A stretch of DNA of 64,000 nucleotides from Paenibacillus elgii NBRC 100335 (GTDB lineage: Bacteria; Bacillota; Bacilli; Paenibacillales; NBRC-103111): contig NZ_BIMB01000016.1 of assembly GCF_004000865.1 (NCBI RefSeq), positions 62,001 to 126,000 on the forward strand, in the 5' to 3' direction. Within the stretch, counting starts at the first letter, position 1. Each line of letters opens with the position of its first letter. Both the position numbers and the translations under genes were made by a program. Below the pieces are notes generated by a model. It searched no databases. It was not told the origin of the DNA and saw only the letters and a program-made list of their open reading frames with translations. Shown here one piece after another: positions 25,629 to 34,784 of this stretch.

Positions 25629-26336
25629 ATGAGAATGAGAAGAAAATCGTTGCTTGCAATTGTAATCACCTTGATATCCGCTCTGTTATTATTTGCGGTT
25701 ACGGCTTTTGCCGCCTGGAATGATGTTCGCAGCTCCTATGCGACCTACACTGGTTCGGGGTATGAAGGCGGTGCGGCTCTGCTTGATCCGATTCCGGCTG
25801 ATATGGAAATCACGGCATTGAACCCTGCGGATTATAATTATAACGGCGTACAGTCTGCGCTCGCGGGCGCTTATTTGGAAGTGCAGGGACCCAAGGGGAA
25901 AACCGTCGTATATGTAACGGACCTGTACCCGGAAGCAGCACCGGGAGCGCTCGATTTAAGTCCAAACGCATTTTCTAAAATCGGGGACATGAGTGCCGGC
26001 AAAATCAATATTCAGTGGAAGGTAGTTAAAGCTCCGATCTCCGGGAATTTTACGTACCGAATCAAAGAAGGCAGCAGCCAATGGTGGGCAGCCATTCAAG
26101 TCAGAAATCATAAGTATCCTGTAATGAAGTTCGAAGTCAACAAGAACGGTACTTGGGTCGATCTGCCGAAAACTGCCTACAATCATTTTCTCAGCACGCA
26201 ACAATTGGGTACTCAACCGCTTCAAGTCAGAATTACGGATATTCGAGGAATAAGTGTCTATGATACGATTCCTGGCCTTCCGGAATATGGCGGTGCTGCC
26301 TACTTTGTTCCCGGAAATGTTCAGCTTCCCGACTGA
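25629..26336 (+). CDS. yoaJ: Secreted bacterial expansin (EXLX1/YoaJ type)
   Basis: Non-hydrolytic wall-loosening protein of 235 residues with signal peptide to about residue 29 (AVTAFAA-W). The double-psi beta-barrel domain 1 contains SSYATYTGSGYEGGAALLDP and the functional Asp98 in YVTDLYPEAA; domain 2 is the cellulose-binding beta-sandwich with Trp152-Trp153 in SSQWWAAIQVRNHKYPVMK-type sequence and Tyr184 in YNHF. These match Bacillus subtilis EXLX1 residues Asp82, Trp125, Trp126 and Tyr157. It disrupts cellulose-hemicellulose contacts without cutting bonds and would help the neighbouring cellulases and root colonisation. AAGGAGG nine bases upstream; 55 bases after the lipoprotein gene, probably in the same operon. 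Confidence 0.95.
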   Translation: MRMRRKSLLAIVITLISALLLFAVTAFAAWNDVRSSYATYTGSGYEGGAALLDPIPADMEITALNPADYNYNGVQSALAGAYLEVQGPKGKTVVYVTDLYPEAAPGALDLSPNAFSKIGDMSAGKINIQWKVVKAPISGNFTYRIKEGSSQWWAAIQVRNHKYPVMKFEVNKNGTWVDLPKTAYNHFLSTQQLGTQPLQVRITDIRGISVYDTIPGLPEYGGAAYFVPGNVQLPD

Positions 26337-26428
26337 CTTATAACCAAAGCCGCTTCGTTGCTTTAACTGAAAATCTTGATGACAGGGGCTTAGAAGTAAT
26401 GCTTGGCCGTATTTTTAGGCTTCTAAAT

Positions 26429-26477
26429 AAGACATGGCAGCTTCAGGGAACGTCCTGCAGCTGCCATGTCTTATTTT
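26429..26477 (+). terminator. Rho-independent terminator after the expansin
   Basis: AAGACATGGCAGCT and AGCTGCCATGTCTT form a perfect 14-bp stem, followed by ATTTT. It closes the importer-expansin operon. The rest of 26337-26691 shows no gene. Confidence 0.85.
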
Positions 26478-26691
26478 AGATTTTAGAAACCCGCGCCGGA
26501 AGCGCATACAATTGAATGAAAATGTCTTGGCCTGTGCATCCACAAGTTCTATAATGGAACTGCAGGTGACAGGTTGATACTTTTTTTGGTATATATAACT
26601 CTGAGTCCCAAAACTGCCGATTGTGATATGGGCTCAGTACAGCTCGAATCGGTTCTCTTCCTTTATTTCCCATTGAAAGCAGGTACAGAAC

Positions 26692-28515
26692 ATGAGCAAT
26701 GCCAAGGAGACCCCCATACATAAGCTGATTGCGGATATTTTCAATATACTGGCTTTTACTTACAGGCAAGTTTTCATTTTCGAGCTGTTGTATAAGGCAC
26801 TCACGCTATTCATATTTATACCGGCGATTTCTTTCATCTTTCACAGGCTTCTCCGCTTGGGCGGATATGTCGGTGCGACGAATTATGAGCTGCTGAATTT
26901 CGTTATGAGCCGCTACGGTTTACTATGCATGCTTATTTTGATCCCGGCCGCTACGGTATTGATATTTTTGGAATTTTCGGTTCTGGTGATCCTTTCGTAC
27001 TACGGGCAAAAGAAACAAAGAATCGGGCTTATCCCGGCATTTCTGCAATCCGTGGCCTATCTTCCGTCGCTTTTCAAATACGGCTTTGTCGGCTGGGCCT
27101 TTTACTTACTGCTGGTCGTCCCTTTGCTGAGTTCGGGCGGCGGCTCCACCCTGTTGCCTACCCTGCAAATTCCGAATTTTATTTCCGGAGAGCTGTTGAA
27201 AACGGGCTGGGGCACGCTGCTCTATATAGGGCTGTTCGCCGTCATGACCTTTTTCAATATCCGGTGGATCTTCCTGCTTCATGTGATCGTCATTGAGGGA
27301 ACAAGCAGCTTCCGGCAAGCCGCCAAAAAAAGCGCAGCTATCCTGAAAAAAATCTATATCCGAATGTTTGTGGCGCTGCTGTGCATTTCTCTTTTGTTTG
27401 CAGTCGTCGTTGTCTTGATTCTGGCCGCGGTGATTCTCATTTATATCGTGCTGCCTCAAGAGACGGCTTTTGCTGAAATTGCGTGGTTCGTCGTATCGAA
27501 GAGCGCCATCATTTCTTTGTACCTTGCTACCTTGTTTGTAACGCCGCTTTACATTACAACGCTCACCAGAATTTACATAGCCAAAGCGGACCCGGATCAT
27601 GCCGTCCTGCAAATGCCCAACTGGAGCGACATTGAAAACCGTTCCTCCCAAAGCTACGGTCTGCTTCACAAGCATAAACGAAAGCTGATCGTACTCGGAC
27701 TGATCATCGCCTTCGCAACGGCACTCGTGTTGGTTCCAGCCCTGACCGATATCCGGCCAAGCGATCAAAAAGCGACGGTGATGGCCCATCGCGGCTATAT
27801 TTCGAAAGGCCCCGAGAATACGATCGATGCGATTCAAGGTGCTATAGACGCCCGCGCGGATTATGCAGAAATCGACATATTGGAAACGAAGGACGGGGAG
27901 CTCGCCGTCATTCACGACACCAATCTGAAAAGACTGACAGGCAGCAACGCGGAAGTGTACGATCTGACGATGGCTGAACTACGGAAGCTGGAAGTCAAAC
28001 AAGGGAATTTCACAAGCCAAATCAGCAGTCTTGCGGAAGTCATGAACGCCGCTCGCGGAAAAATCAAGCTGAATATTGAGGTAAAAACACACGGAAAAGA
28101 ACGTAATTTAGTAAATACGTTCATTAAGACCATTCGCGAAAATGATTTTCAGACGCATTGTGTCGTGCAATCGCTGGATTATGAAATCGTGCAGGAGATC
28201 AAAGCCGCGGAGCCGGCGCTTCAGGTCGGCTTCATCATGTTCGCCGGAGTCCCCGATATAGGGCAGATCCACGCCGATTTTGTCGTGATGGAAGAATATA
28301 TGGTCAACGAATCGATCGTCGCTTCGGCCAAGCTGAATAACAAACCGATCTATGTATGGACGGTGAACGACAGGGATAATATGGAGCGATTTATCGGCAT
28401 GGGGGTTGACGGGATCATTACGGATTATCCGGAAGATGCGATCTCCGTTGTGGAAGAACTGCGCAGCGGATATCTTGTTCCCCTCCTAAGGTGGCTCAAC
28501 CTCCTGCGGATTTAA
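26692..28515 (+). CDS. Membrane-anchored glycerophosphodiester phosphodiesterase
   Basis: Protein of 607 residues. The first about 350 residues form a polytopic membrane domain (about eight helices, of the GDPD-associated membrane-domain type). The C-terminal domain (about 360-595) is a GDPD barrel: the catalytic VMAHRGYISKGPENT motif with paired His residues, metal ligands in AEIDILETKDGELAVIHD, and IKLNIEVK. It would hydrolyse glycerophosphodiesters from lipids or teichoic-acid turnover to glycerol 3-phosphate, probably at the outer membrane surface. AGCAGGT precedes the ATG. It is a stand-alone gene between two terminators, with no obvious link to the polysaccharide locus. Confidence 0.9.
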   Translation: MSNAKETPIHKLIADIFNILAFTYRQVFIFELLYKALTLFIFIPAISFIFHRLLRLGGYVGATNYELLNFVMSRYGLLCMLILIPAATVLIFLEFSVLVILSYYGQKKQRIGLIPAFLQSVAYLPSLFKYGFVGWAFYLLLVVPLLSSGGGSTLLPTLQIPNFISGELLKTGWGTLLYIGLFAVMTFFNIRWIFLLHVIVIEGTSSFRQAAKKSAAILKKIYIRMFVALLCISLLFAVVVVLILAAVILIYIVLPQETAFAEIAWFVVSKSAIISLYLATLFVTPLYITTLTRIYIAKADPDHAVLQMPNWSDIENRSSQSYGLLHKHKRKLIVLGLIIAFATALVLVPALTDIRPSDQKATVMAHRGYISKGPENTIDAIQGAIDARADYAEIDILETKDGELAVIHDTNLKRLTGSNAEVYDLTMAELRKLEVKQGNFTSQISSLAEVMNAARGKIKLNIEVKTHGKERNLVNTFIKTIRENDFQTHCVVQSLDYEIVQEIKAAEPALQVGFIMFAGVPDIGQIHADFVVMEEYMVNESIVASAKLNNKPIYVWTVNDRDNMERFIGMGVDGIITDYPEDAISVVEELRSGYLVPLLRWLNLLRI

Positions 28516-28527
28516 ACATTCAATATA

Positions 28528-28573
28528 ATGCATAAACATTCCCATGTGTAGATTGGTGAATGTTTATGCATTT
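28528..28573. terminator. Bidirectional rho-independent terminator
   Basis: AATGCATAAACATTC and GAATGTTTATGCATT form a 15-bp perfect stem with T residues on the right and an A-run on the left, between the convergent genes ending at 28515 and 28606. Confidence 0.85.
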
Positions 28574-28605
28574 TCTTTTGTGTCTGGATAAATAAACGAG
28601 TTCGT

Positions 28606-29289
28606 TTAGTGGGTTCTTCCCCTAGTAAAAAGCCAACCGCCGGCCACGAAAACAAGATAAAGTATAAGGTTATATCCGACGCCCGCCGGCAGCGAGCTGT
28701 TGAATAACAGCGCTTTGAAAAATAAGACGACATAAACGCGCAGCGAAGGAATCGCCGTTCCGATCGGGATCGCCGCAAGGAGCAGCGCCCACAGCAGCCA
28801 ACCGACAGGGTGGTAGTACCCGGAGATCAGCATGCTTAGAAGCGCCATCACCATCAAATAAAAGGCGATTTGGTGAAGAAAAGAACCTGCCAAGCCAAAG
28901 TCAACCCAATGAAACGCTTCAATCAGATCAACGGTGTTCATGTAATTCCGGAGCACGCCCACTTCAAATTCAAACCATAAAGAATTGAACAAAGCGATGG
29001 CTGCTGCCCAGACGGCAAAGACGAAGTGAAGCGCTTTAAAATATTGCTCTCGGCTTGCGCCCAAATGTACGATGCGTTTGTAATAACGGAGCGGCAGCAC
29101 GATAGCGATAAGGAGCAAAATGAGAATCAGCATGTTGCCGTCCGAAAGGCGGGTATTGTGGCTGCTGTCCGTACAGAGGCTAACAATGAAATCCGCCAGC
29201 CTTCCAAGCAGGATAAGAATAATGACGCACCAGATGTAAATCCTCATTTGCAAATAGGTTGCCTTTAAATGAACGGCCCATGCGCCCAA
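28606..29289 (-). CDS. Membrane subunit of a YtrABC-like ABC system
   Basis: Integral membrane protein of 227 residues with six hydrophobic segments (for example YIWCVIILILLGRLADFIV and NMLILILLLIAIVLPLRYY). It has no recognisable enzymatic motif. The start lies one base after the ATPase gene stop, which implies translational coupling. In the YtrA-type clusters of Bacillus a GntR repressor, an ATPase and one or more membrane proteins form an export or sensing system induced by cell-wall antibiotics; the same order here supports this reading. It may alternatively be a poorly conserved transporter of other substrates. Confidence 0.75.
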   Translation of the reverse strand: MGAWAVHLKATYLQMRIYIWCVIILILLGRLADFIVSLCTDSSHNTRLSDGNMLILILLLIAIVLPLRYYKRIVHLGASREQYFKALHFVFAVWAAAIALFNSLWFEFEVGVLRNYMNTVDLIEAFHWVDFGLAGSFLHQIAFYLMVMALLSMLISGYYHPVGWLLWALLLAAIPIGTAIPSLRVYVVLFFKALLFNSSLPAGVGYNLILYLVFVAGGWLFTRGRTH

Positions 29290-29290
29290 C

Positions 29291-30160
29291 TTAGTGACCT
29301 CCTTCGATCAAATACGAGAAAAACTTTTGAAGTGTCAGATGTTCAATCGAAATGTCCATCTCGCGCGCCCGTAGCATGTCCCCGTCGTCCAACATTTCGT
29401 AAATAGCGGCAAGTGTGCCGCGGCCATAGGCTTCCGTATGTAATACTCGCTTACCGGTTGTAAACGAAGCCACCGCTTCCGAATTTCCCCGGATCAGATG
29501 AGCCGCCATGTGTATCCGATCCATCTCATCGTGAAGCAGGAGGGAGCCGGCTTCAATGATGTATACTCTTTCTGCGACGGTGGCGATTTCGTCAATTAAA
29601 TGCGTAGATAGTAAAATCGTGCGAGGGTGATTGGCATAATCCTCCAGAAGCGCCTTGTAAAACCTTTCCCGCATCAAGACATCGAGTCCGAGCACCGGCT
29701 CGTCATATAACGTCAGCGATGCCCGGCTGGCCAGACCGATGATGTTTCCTACGAGCGATTCCGTGCCTCTTGATAGCTGTCTGATTTTTTTGCGCGGATC
29801 GAGCCGAAACGTCTCGAGCAGCTCATGAGCAAATGTCCAGTCCCAATTTGGATGGAAATTCGCAGCAAACTGCAAAACCTCGATAACCCGTGCTCCTCCG
29901 AAGGGTTTGTTTTTCTCGCGTACGAAACAGAAATCCTTCGGAAGTTCTCCTTTGCCCAGCTTTTTTCCTCTTACCTCGATTGTGCCGTAGTCCGGGAAGA
30001 TTCCGCCTGCGATCATGTTAAGCAGCGTCGTTTTGCCGGCGCCGTTTCGCCCAAGCAAGCCGTAAATGACGTTTTCCTCCAGCTGCAGATTCAGATTCCG
30101 CAATGCGTCAGTTCGACCGTATTTTTTATTTAAATTGCCGCAAGTCAATGCAATGCTCAC
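29291..30160 (-). CDS. ABC transporter ATP-binding protein, YtrB-like
   Basis: ATPase of 289 residues: Walker A GLLGRNGAGKTTLLNM, a weakly conserved signature (IRQLSRGTES), Walker B with DEPVLGLD and the switch His in LLSTHLIDE. It drives transport through the 28606 membrane protein. The C-terminal about 90 residues are the accessory region common to drug/bacitracin-type exporter ATPases. It lies 7 bases after the GntR-type repressor gene in one operon. Confidence 0.9.
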   Translation of the reverse strand: MSIALTCGNLNKKYGRTDALRNLNLQLEENVIYGLLGRNGAGKTTLLNMIAGGIFPDYGTIEVRGKKLGKGELPKDFCFVREKNKPFGGARVIEVLQFAANFHPNWDWTFAHELLETFRLDPRKKIRQLSRGTESLVGNIIGLASRASLTLYDEPVLGLDVLMRERFYKALLEDYANHPRTILLSTHLIDEIATVAERVYIIEAGSLLLHDEMDRIHMAAHLIRGNSEAVASFTTGKRVLHTEAYGRGTLAAIYEMLDDGDMLRAREMDISIEHLTLQKFFSYLIEGGH

Positions 30161-30167
30161 GGTTCGT

Positions 30168-30536
30168 TCATTCCTTTCTCAACTGTTTGATCATGTCCAT
30201 AATCTCTTCGGTTGTCAGCCCGAGCTTGTCGGCTTCATTCAGCAGATTGGACAACAGTTCCTTGTAGAAACGATCTCTTCGCTTCATCTGAATCTTCTGC
30301 CTCGCATCGGTCGCGACATACATGCCAAGTCCTCTTTTTTTGTACAGAATACCTTCATTGACGAGCAGGGCGATCCCCTTCACGACGGTCGCCGGATTAA
30401 TTTGAAACAGTTGAGAAAACTGCGCCACAGAAAGAATTTGCTCGTCCACACGGAAAGTGCCGTTCAGAATATCGTCCTCAATGATGTTGGCTACTTGTTG
30501 AAAAATCGGTTGTTTATCGTCGAAAGTGATGTTCAT
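30168..30536 (-). CDS. GntR-family repressor, YtrA type
   Basis: Short GntR regulator of 122 residues: winged helix-turn-helix (PIFQQVANIIEDDILNGTFR, VAQFSQLFQINPATVVKGIA, LYKKRGLGMYVA) and a short C-terminal dimerisation helix, the size typical of the YtrA subfamily. The ATG at 30536 has GGTGGGG upstream; a longer frame to 30599 runs into the promoter and is unlikely. The palindrome at 30557-30580, overlapping its own -10, is a plausible autoregulatory operator. Confidence 0.88.
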   Translation of the reverse strand: MNITFDDKQPIFQQVANIIEDDILNGTFRVDEQILSVAQFSQLFQINPATVVKGIALLVNEGILYKKRGLGMYVATDARQKIQMKRRDRFYKELLSNLLNEADKLGLTTEEIMDMIKQLRKE

Positions 30537-30556
30537 TGCCCCACCTTCAGTATATC

Positions 30557-30606
30557 GGTATGTTATCCATCTAGCATACCATAATGGATAGGCAAACAAT
30601 TGTCAA
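30557..30606 (-). promoter_or_regulatory. Promoter and operator of the YtrABC-like operon
   Basis: On the minus strand TTGACA (30606-30601), a 17-base spacer and TATGGT (30583-30578) make a good sigma-A promoter. GGTATG and CATACC at 30557-30580 form an inverted repeat covering the -10 and start site, suited to the YtrA-type repressor. Confidence 0.7.
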
Positions 30607-30628
30607 TAAACGATCGTTCGATCGGTGA

Positions 30629-30657
30629 TTGACAATCATTTGAACATGAATTATAGT
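30629..30657 (+). promoter_or_regulatory. Promoter of the MacB/FtsX-type ABC operon
   Basis: TTGACA at 30629-30634, 17-base spacer, TATAGT at 30652-30657: near consensus. ATTGTCAAT (30599-30607) and ATTGACAAT (30628-30636) are a perfect 9-bp inverted repeat holding the -35 boxes of both divergent promoters, around a palindromic CGATCGTTCGATCG core. Confidence 0.75.
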
Positions 30658-30756
30658 GTGCTACATGAGTAACATACTAGCATGCTGATCGAAGAGAAAC
30701 TTGGCTAAAGGGAACTGACGAAGTTTCAATCATTGTTATTCGAGGAGATGTCCGAA

Positions 30757-31461
30757 GTGAAAAACTTAATCGAGTTCAAAAAAGTAACGAAACAATACAA
30801 AATCGGAGAAGTGCCAATCAATGCGCTTGATGGTGTTGATTTTTCCATTTCAGAGGGGGAATTCGTCGTTATTTTGGGAGCAAGCGGCGCCGGTAAAAGT
30901 ACGATATTGAATATCCTTGGCGGTATGGATACGGCTACCTCAGGCCAGGTGTTTGTCGGCGATCAAGAAATAACAAAATTCAACGAAAAAAAATTAACTC
31001 AATATCGCGGTGAGAAGGTCGGTTTTGTCTTTCAATTCTACAATTTGATTCCGAATTTAACCGCACTGGAAAATGTTGAATTTGCCGCTGAAGTATGTAA
31101 AAACCATCTGGATGCTCAAGCTATTTTGCATCAAGTCGGATTAAAGAATCGAATGAACAGCTTCCCTTCCCAGCTCTCCGGGGGAGAACAGCAAAGAGTG
31201 GCAATTGCCAGAGCTGTCGCCAAAAATCCTTTGCTTCTACTCTGCGATGAACCCACTGGAGCTTTGGATTATGTTACCGGTAAATCCGTCTTAAAGCTTC
31301 TTCAGGATTTAAACAGGGAAATGAAAAAGTGCGTTGTATTGGTCACACATAATTCCGCAATCGCTCCGATGGCCGATAAAATTATTAAAGTGAAAAGCGG
31401 AAGGATCGAAAGTATTACGATCAATGATGTGAAACAAAGTGTGGAAGGAATTGAGTGGTAA
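30757..31461 (+). CDS. ABC transporter ATP-binding protein, MacB/LolD type
   Basis: ATPase of 234 residues with Walker [10 protein letters not shown], signature [14 protein letters not shown], Walker [14 protein letters not shown] and switch His in VLVTHN. Sequence order and length place it in the MacB/LolD/SalX group that acts with FtsX-fold permeases as mechanotransmitter, not as a classical pump. GTG 30757 is chosen because GAGGAG lies ten bases upstream and typical homologues begin here; ATG 30748 is too close to that site. Its stop overlaps the permease start as TAATG. Confidence 0.92.
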   Translation: MKNLIEFKKVTKQYKIGEVPINALDGVDFSISEGEFVVILGASGAGKSTILNILGGMDTATSGQVFVGDQEITKFNEKKLTQYRGEKVGFVFQFYNLIPNLTALENVEFAAEVCKNHLDAQAILHQVGLKNRMNSFPSQLSGGEQQRVAIARAVAKNPLLLLCDEPTGALDYVTGKSVLKLLQDLNREMKKCVVLVTHNSAIAPMADKIIKVKSGRIESITINDVKQSVEGIEW

Positions 31462-33788
31462 TGATGAAATTATTTTTAAAATTAGTAAGGGATATTAGAC
31501 AATCGATAGGGCAATTCATAGCCATTGTTTCGGTTATTGCAGTAGGGGCTTTTTTCTATGCGGGGCTGATCACGTATAGCGATATCCTTAGTGCTTATAC
31601 GAAGGCTTATTTTAAAGAGCATAATTTAAGCGATCTGAATGTGTATTACAGCCAAATTTCCAAAGAGGACGTGGCTGGTTTAAGCGAAATAGAAGGGATA
31701 AATAAAATAGAAGGACGCTATACGCTGGACGCCACGCAAGCGTTCGAAGGGTATAAAGCTTCAATAAAAATTCATTCAATCCCGGTGAACAATGAAATCA
31801 ATACGCCTGCTATGGTAGAGGGCAGGGTCCCGTCCAAAAAAAATGAGATCATGCTAGATTCCCATTATGCCAAAGAACATCAGTACAACGTCGGCGATAA
31901 AATCAACATAACTTCAAATAAAAAAGACTACAGCTTTACGATCAGCGGTCTGTGCGAGAATGTCGAATATGCCAAAAAGAACGAAATCCAAGACCATAAA
32001 ACCTTCGGAGTAGCTTATATGTCCGAAGAGACGATCCCCGAAATGGCAGACGGCTTTTTCTATAATGAAGTCTTGATTGATGCCAAAGAAGGCTACGATC
32101 CTGACCAATTAGGCAAATCGATTGAAGCCCAATCCAAACCGCTTTCCTATTTAAACCAGGTAAGTAAAGAAAGGACTTTCAGCTATTCGAAGCTAACGGA
32201 AACGATACATAATAATAACTTGATGAGCAAGGTTATCCCTTTGGTTCTTTTTTTGATAGGAGCTATTATCTTGTTCCTAACCATGTCGAGGATGATCGAT
32301 TCTCAAAGAAATCAAGTGGGTATCATGAAGGCTTTGGGTGTAAAAAACAGAACGATCATGCTTCATTACATGGGATACCCTTTGCTGGTATCGATGATAG
32401 GCTCAATTCTAGGTTGCTCCATAGCCGCTATGGTATTTATTCCTTTAATAACGGCATCCAGTTCTAGGGCTTACTCTCTGCCGGGCATAAAATTCGCCCT
32501 TGATTTTTACTCGTTTCTTCCTCCCATGATATTCTCTAGTGCCTTTGGACTTCTCTCGTGTTACTTAAGCGGCAGAATCGTATTAAAAGAACGTGCGGCC
32601 CAAGCTATGCGTCCCAAACCGCCAAAGAAGATGAAAATGCTTCTCATCGAAAGAATTCCGGGCATTTGGAGTCGTATTTCTTACAGTTACAAGCTCATTT
32701 TGAGAAACATACTATTGAATAAACAAAAAGCTTTAGTGAGCTCGGTCGGTGTTGTGGCAAGCACGGTTTTATTGATAACGGCTTTCGGCACGCACACGGC
32801 CTTGCTAAAAGTAGCTGACCAGATCGAAGAGGTGTATGCTTATGATTTAAGAGTAGATTATGCGACAGGAGCATCTTCCGAGGCATCAAACCTCCCCTCC
32901 GGTATTAAACAAAAGTTTGATTTATCCGCCTCTCCTGTTGAATTCATAAAGGATGATAAAAAAGAAAAGGCTACTTTAACGGTCACTGAAAAAGAAAACA
33001 ATCTCATTCATTTCTTTGACGAAAATAAAAATAAACTGTATTTGGGGAATAATGGCGTTTTGGTGCCCAAATCTTACGCCGATAAATATCATATTGTGCA
33101 AGGGGATCTCATCCAGCTCAAGTTCACAGCACCGGAGTTTAAAAATAAGACGATCGAGATGAAGGTTTTGAATATATCCACCCAGTATTCGAATCCGTCG
33201 TTTTATAGTACGCCAGCCTACTTGAAGAGCTTTGACATCGACTACAGTCCATCCTCGCTTTTCGTTGAAGCCACTAGCTCTACAGAGCTTGTAAGCGTTC
33301 GTAGCTTCTTTGAGCAAGATCCTCGCGTAGATAAGATTACAGATAAGAATGATCTTAAGAAATCAGCTCAATATATTGTGAAGCAAAACAGCTTTGTTTT
33401 TATCATGTTTATTATTTGTGCCGTCATCCTCTCCTTTGGCGCTATTTATACGATATCTTCCATAAACATTTATGAACGAAATCGTGAGCTTGCCACACTT
33501 AAGGTATTAGGCTATCCCAAATATAAAATAAACCGACTCATATTTTTTGAAAACATCATCCTAACCACATTTGCGGTAATTGTTGCTTTACCGATTAGCG
33601 GCTATATGTACACCATTATTGTAAAGGCGCTCTCCAGCGCCCATCAACAAATCCCGGATCAATTAAACGTTGTTGTATTGTTGGCAGCAGTTGTTCTAGC
33701 ATTCCTGCTTACCATTCTGGCTAACTTGCTGCTTAGGAGAAAAGTAAACCAGATCCATATGATTGAATCTTTAAAAAGTATAGAATAA
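31461..33788 (+). CDS. FtsX-family ABC permease
   Basis: Permease of 775 residues. An N-terminal helix (about 15-38) is followed by a large extracellular domain, three helices near 260-375, a connecting helix near 425, a second extracellular domain, and three terminal helices with the FtsX pattern MFIICAVILSFGAIYTISSI and RELATLKVLGYPKYKI. The duplicated FtsX module is typical of ABC systems for peptide-antibiotic resistance or envelope functions. ATG 31461 overlaps the ATPase stop; AAGGAA upstream. Visibly AT-rich relative to genes downstream of 35500. No sensor kinase adjoins, so it may be constitutive or repressor-controlled. Confidence 0.9.
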   Translation: MMKLFLKLVRDIRQSIGQFIAIVSVIAVGAFFYAGLITYSDILSAYTKAYFKEHNLSDLNVYYSQISKEDVAGLSEIEGINKIEGRYTLDATQAFEGYKASIKIHSIPVNNEINTPAMVEGRVPSKKNEIMLDSHYAKEHQYNVGDKINITSNKKDYSFTISGLCENVEYAKKNEIQDHKTFGVAYMSEETIPEMADGFFYNEVLIDAKEGYDPDQLGKSIEAQSKPLSYLNQVSKERTFSYSKLTETIHNNNLMSKVIPLVLFLIGAIILFLTMSRMIDSQRNQVGIMKALGVKNRTIMLHYMGYPLLVSMIGSILGCSIAAMVFIPLITASSSRAYSLPGIKFALDFYSFLPPMIFSSAFGLLSCYLSGRIVLKERAAQAMRPKPPKKMKMLLIERIPGIWSRISYSYKLILRNILLNKQKALVSSVGVVASTVLLITAFGTHTALLKVADQIEEVYAYDLRVDYATGASSEASNLPSGIKQKFDLSASPVEFIKDDKKEKATLTVTEKENNLIHFFDENKNKLYLGNNGVLVPKSYADKYHIVQGDLIQLKFTAPEFKNKTIEMKVLNISTQYSNPSFYSTPAYLKSFDIDYSPSSLFVEATSSTELVSVRSFFEQDPRVDKITDKNDLKKSAQYIVKQNSFVFIMFIICAVILSFGAIYTISSINIYERNRELATLKVLGYPKYKINRLIFFENIILTTFAVIVALPISGYMYTIIVKALSSAHQQIPDQLNVVVLLAAVVLAFLLTILANLLLRRKVNQIHMIESLKSIE

Positions 33789-33822
33789 TGGGAGTCGAGC
33801 AAGCCCAAAATAAGAATTGACT

Positions 33823-33877
33823 ATTGACAGACCGACCAACGGTCTGTCAATATGTAGTTAAGAAACCGACGGTCGGT
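33823..33877. promoter_or_regulatory. Two TetR-type operators ahead of the phosphotransferase gene
   Basis: ATTGACAGACC / GGTCTGTCAAT (33823-33851) is a perfect inverted repeat with 11-base arms and a 7-base centre. ACCGAC-G-GTCGGT (33865-33877) is a second perfect palindrome. A TTGACA box is embedded in the first arm, so a bound repressor would cover the promoter. The TetR-family gene at 34863 is the likely source of the repressor. Confidence 0.65.
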
Positions 33878-33968
33878 ATGCAACCCTGAACCGTATTAAC
33901 CTAGGAGGTTTTACGGAAGCGTTGTACCCGTCTTGATTTGATCGCCAATTCGGAAAGGAGATAAAGAA

Positions 33969-34772
33969 ATGCTGAAAATTAGTGAGGGGCGAACAGCCGA
34001 AATTTTCGAGCAAGGACCGGGAAAAATTTTAAAGCTTTATCGAAGCGGTTTTCCGCCGGAAGCCATCAGGTATGAATATGAGATGAATCAGGCTATCGCT
34101 TCCTGTGGCGTTCCTGCCCCCCGTGCTTATGACTTAATACACTTTGAACAAAGGGACGGGATCGTTTTTGAACGGATCGAAGGTTCAACTTTTCTAAGCA
34201 GGATGGTTCAACATCCTGACGGCCTGGATCGTTTATCAAAAGAGTTTGCCGATCTCCATTATCAAGTTCATAGCTACAAGCTTGATGAACATAAAAAGTC
34301 ATCCATCGTGAAACAAAAAGTGATATTAGCCCGAAATATACACAATGCACGGGAACTCTCGGACGATGTGAAAAAAAAGATAATCGATGTTTTGGAGCGG
34401 CTGCCGGACGGAGAATGTTTATGCCATGGTGATTTTCACCCGGATAATGTCATCGTCGGTGAACGTCCTTGGGTTATCGATTGGATGACGGGAATGGTAG
34501 GTAATCCTGCCGGCGATGTGGCTCGTACCGTACTCCTATTCCGCTTCGGTACGCTGCCTGACGAAGCGCCAAGAGCCGTGAAAGAAGCACTGCAGTTCAT
34601 GAGTACTAAGATAAGCCGGATCTACCTGGAGCGCTATCTTTCATGCTCTGGTCTTCCATTCAGTGACATTGACGAGTGGATGCTCCCGATTGCAGCTGCG
34701 AGACTATCCGAATGGATTCCTAATCGGGAGAAAGAATTGCTATTCAATTTAATTGAGGAACGCTTAAGCTAA
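33969..34772 (+). CDS. Aminoglycoside-phosphotransferase-fold kinase
   Basis: Kinase of 267 residues with the APH/choline-kinase fold. The N-lobe begins EGRTAEIFEQGPGKILKLYR; the catalytic Brenner-type motif is CLCHGDFHPDN and the metal-binding Asp is in VIDWMTGMVGNPAGDVART. Members phosphorylate small molecules, in some cases antibiotics; the length fits the APH group, but sequence alone does not identify the substrate. It is preceded by AAGGAG and by two TetR-type operators and followed by a TetR gene, which suggests induction by its substrate or a toxic compound. Confidence 0.85.
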   Translation: MLKISEGRTAEIFEQGPGKILKLYRSGFPPEAIRYEYEMNQAIASCGVPAPRAYDLIHFEQRDGIVFERIEGSTFLSRMVQHPDGLDRLSKEFADLHYQVHSYKLDEHKKSSIVKQKVILARNIHNARELSDDVKKKIIDVLERLPDGECLCHGDFHPDNVIVGERPWVIDWMTGMVGNPAGDVARTVLLFRFGTLPDEAPRAVKEALQFMSTKISRIYLERYLSCSGLPFSDIDEWMLPIAAARLSEWIPNREKELLFNLIEERLS

Positions 34773-34784
34773 TGGATTTTGCAA

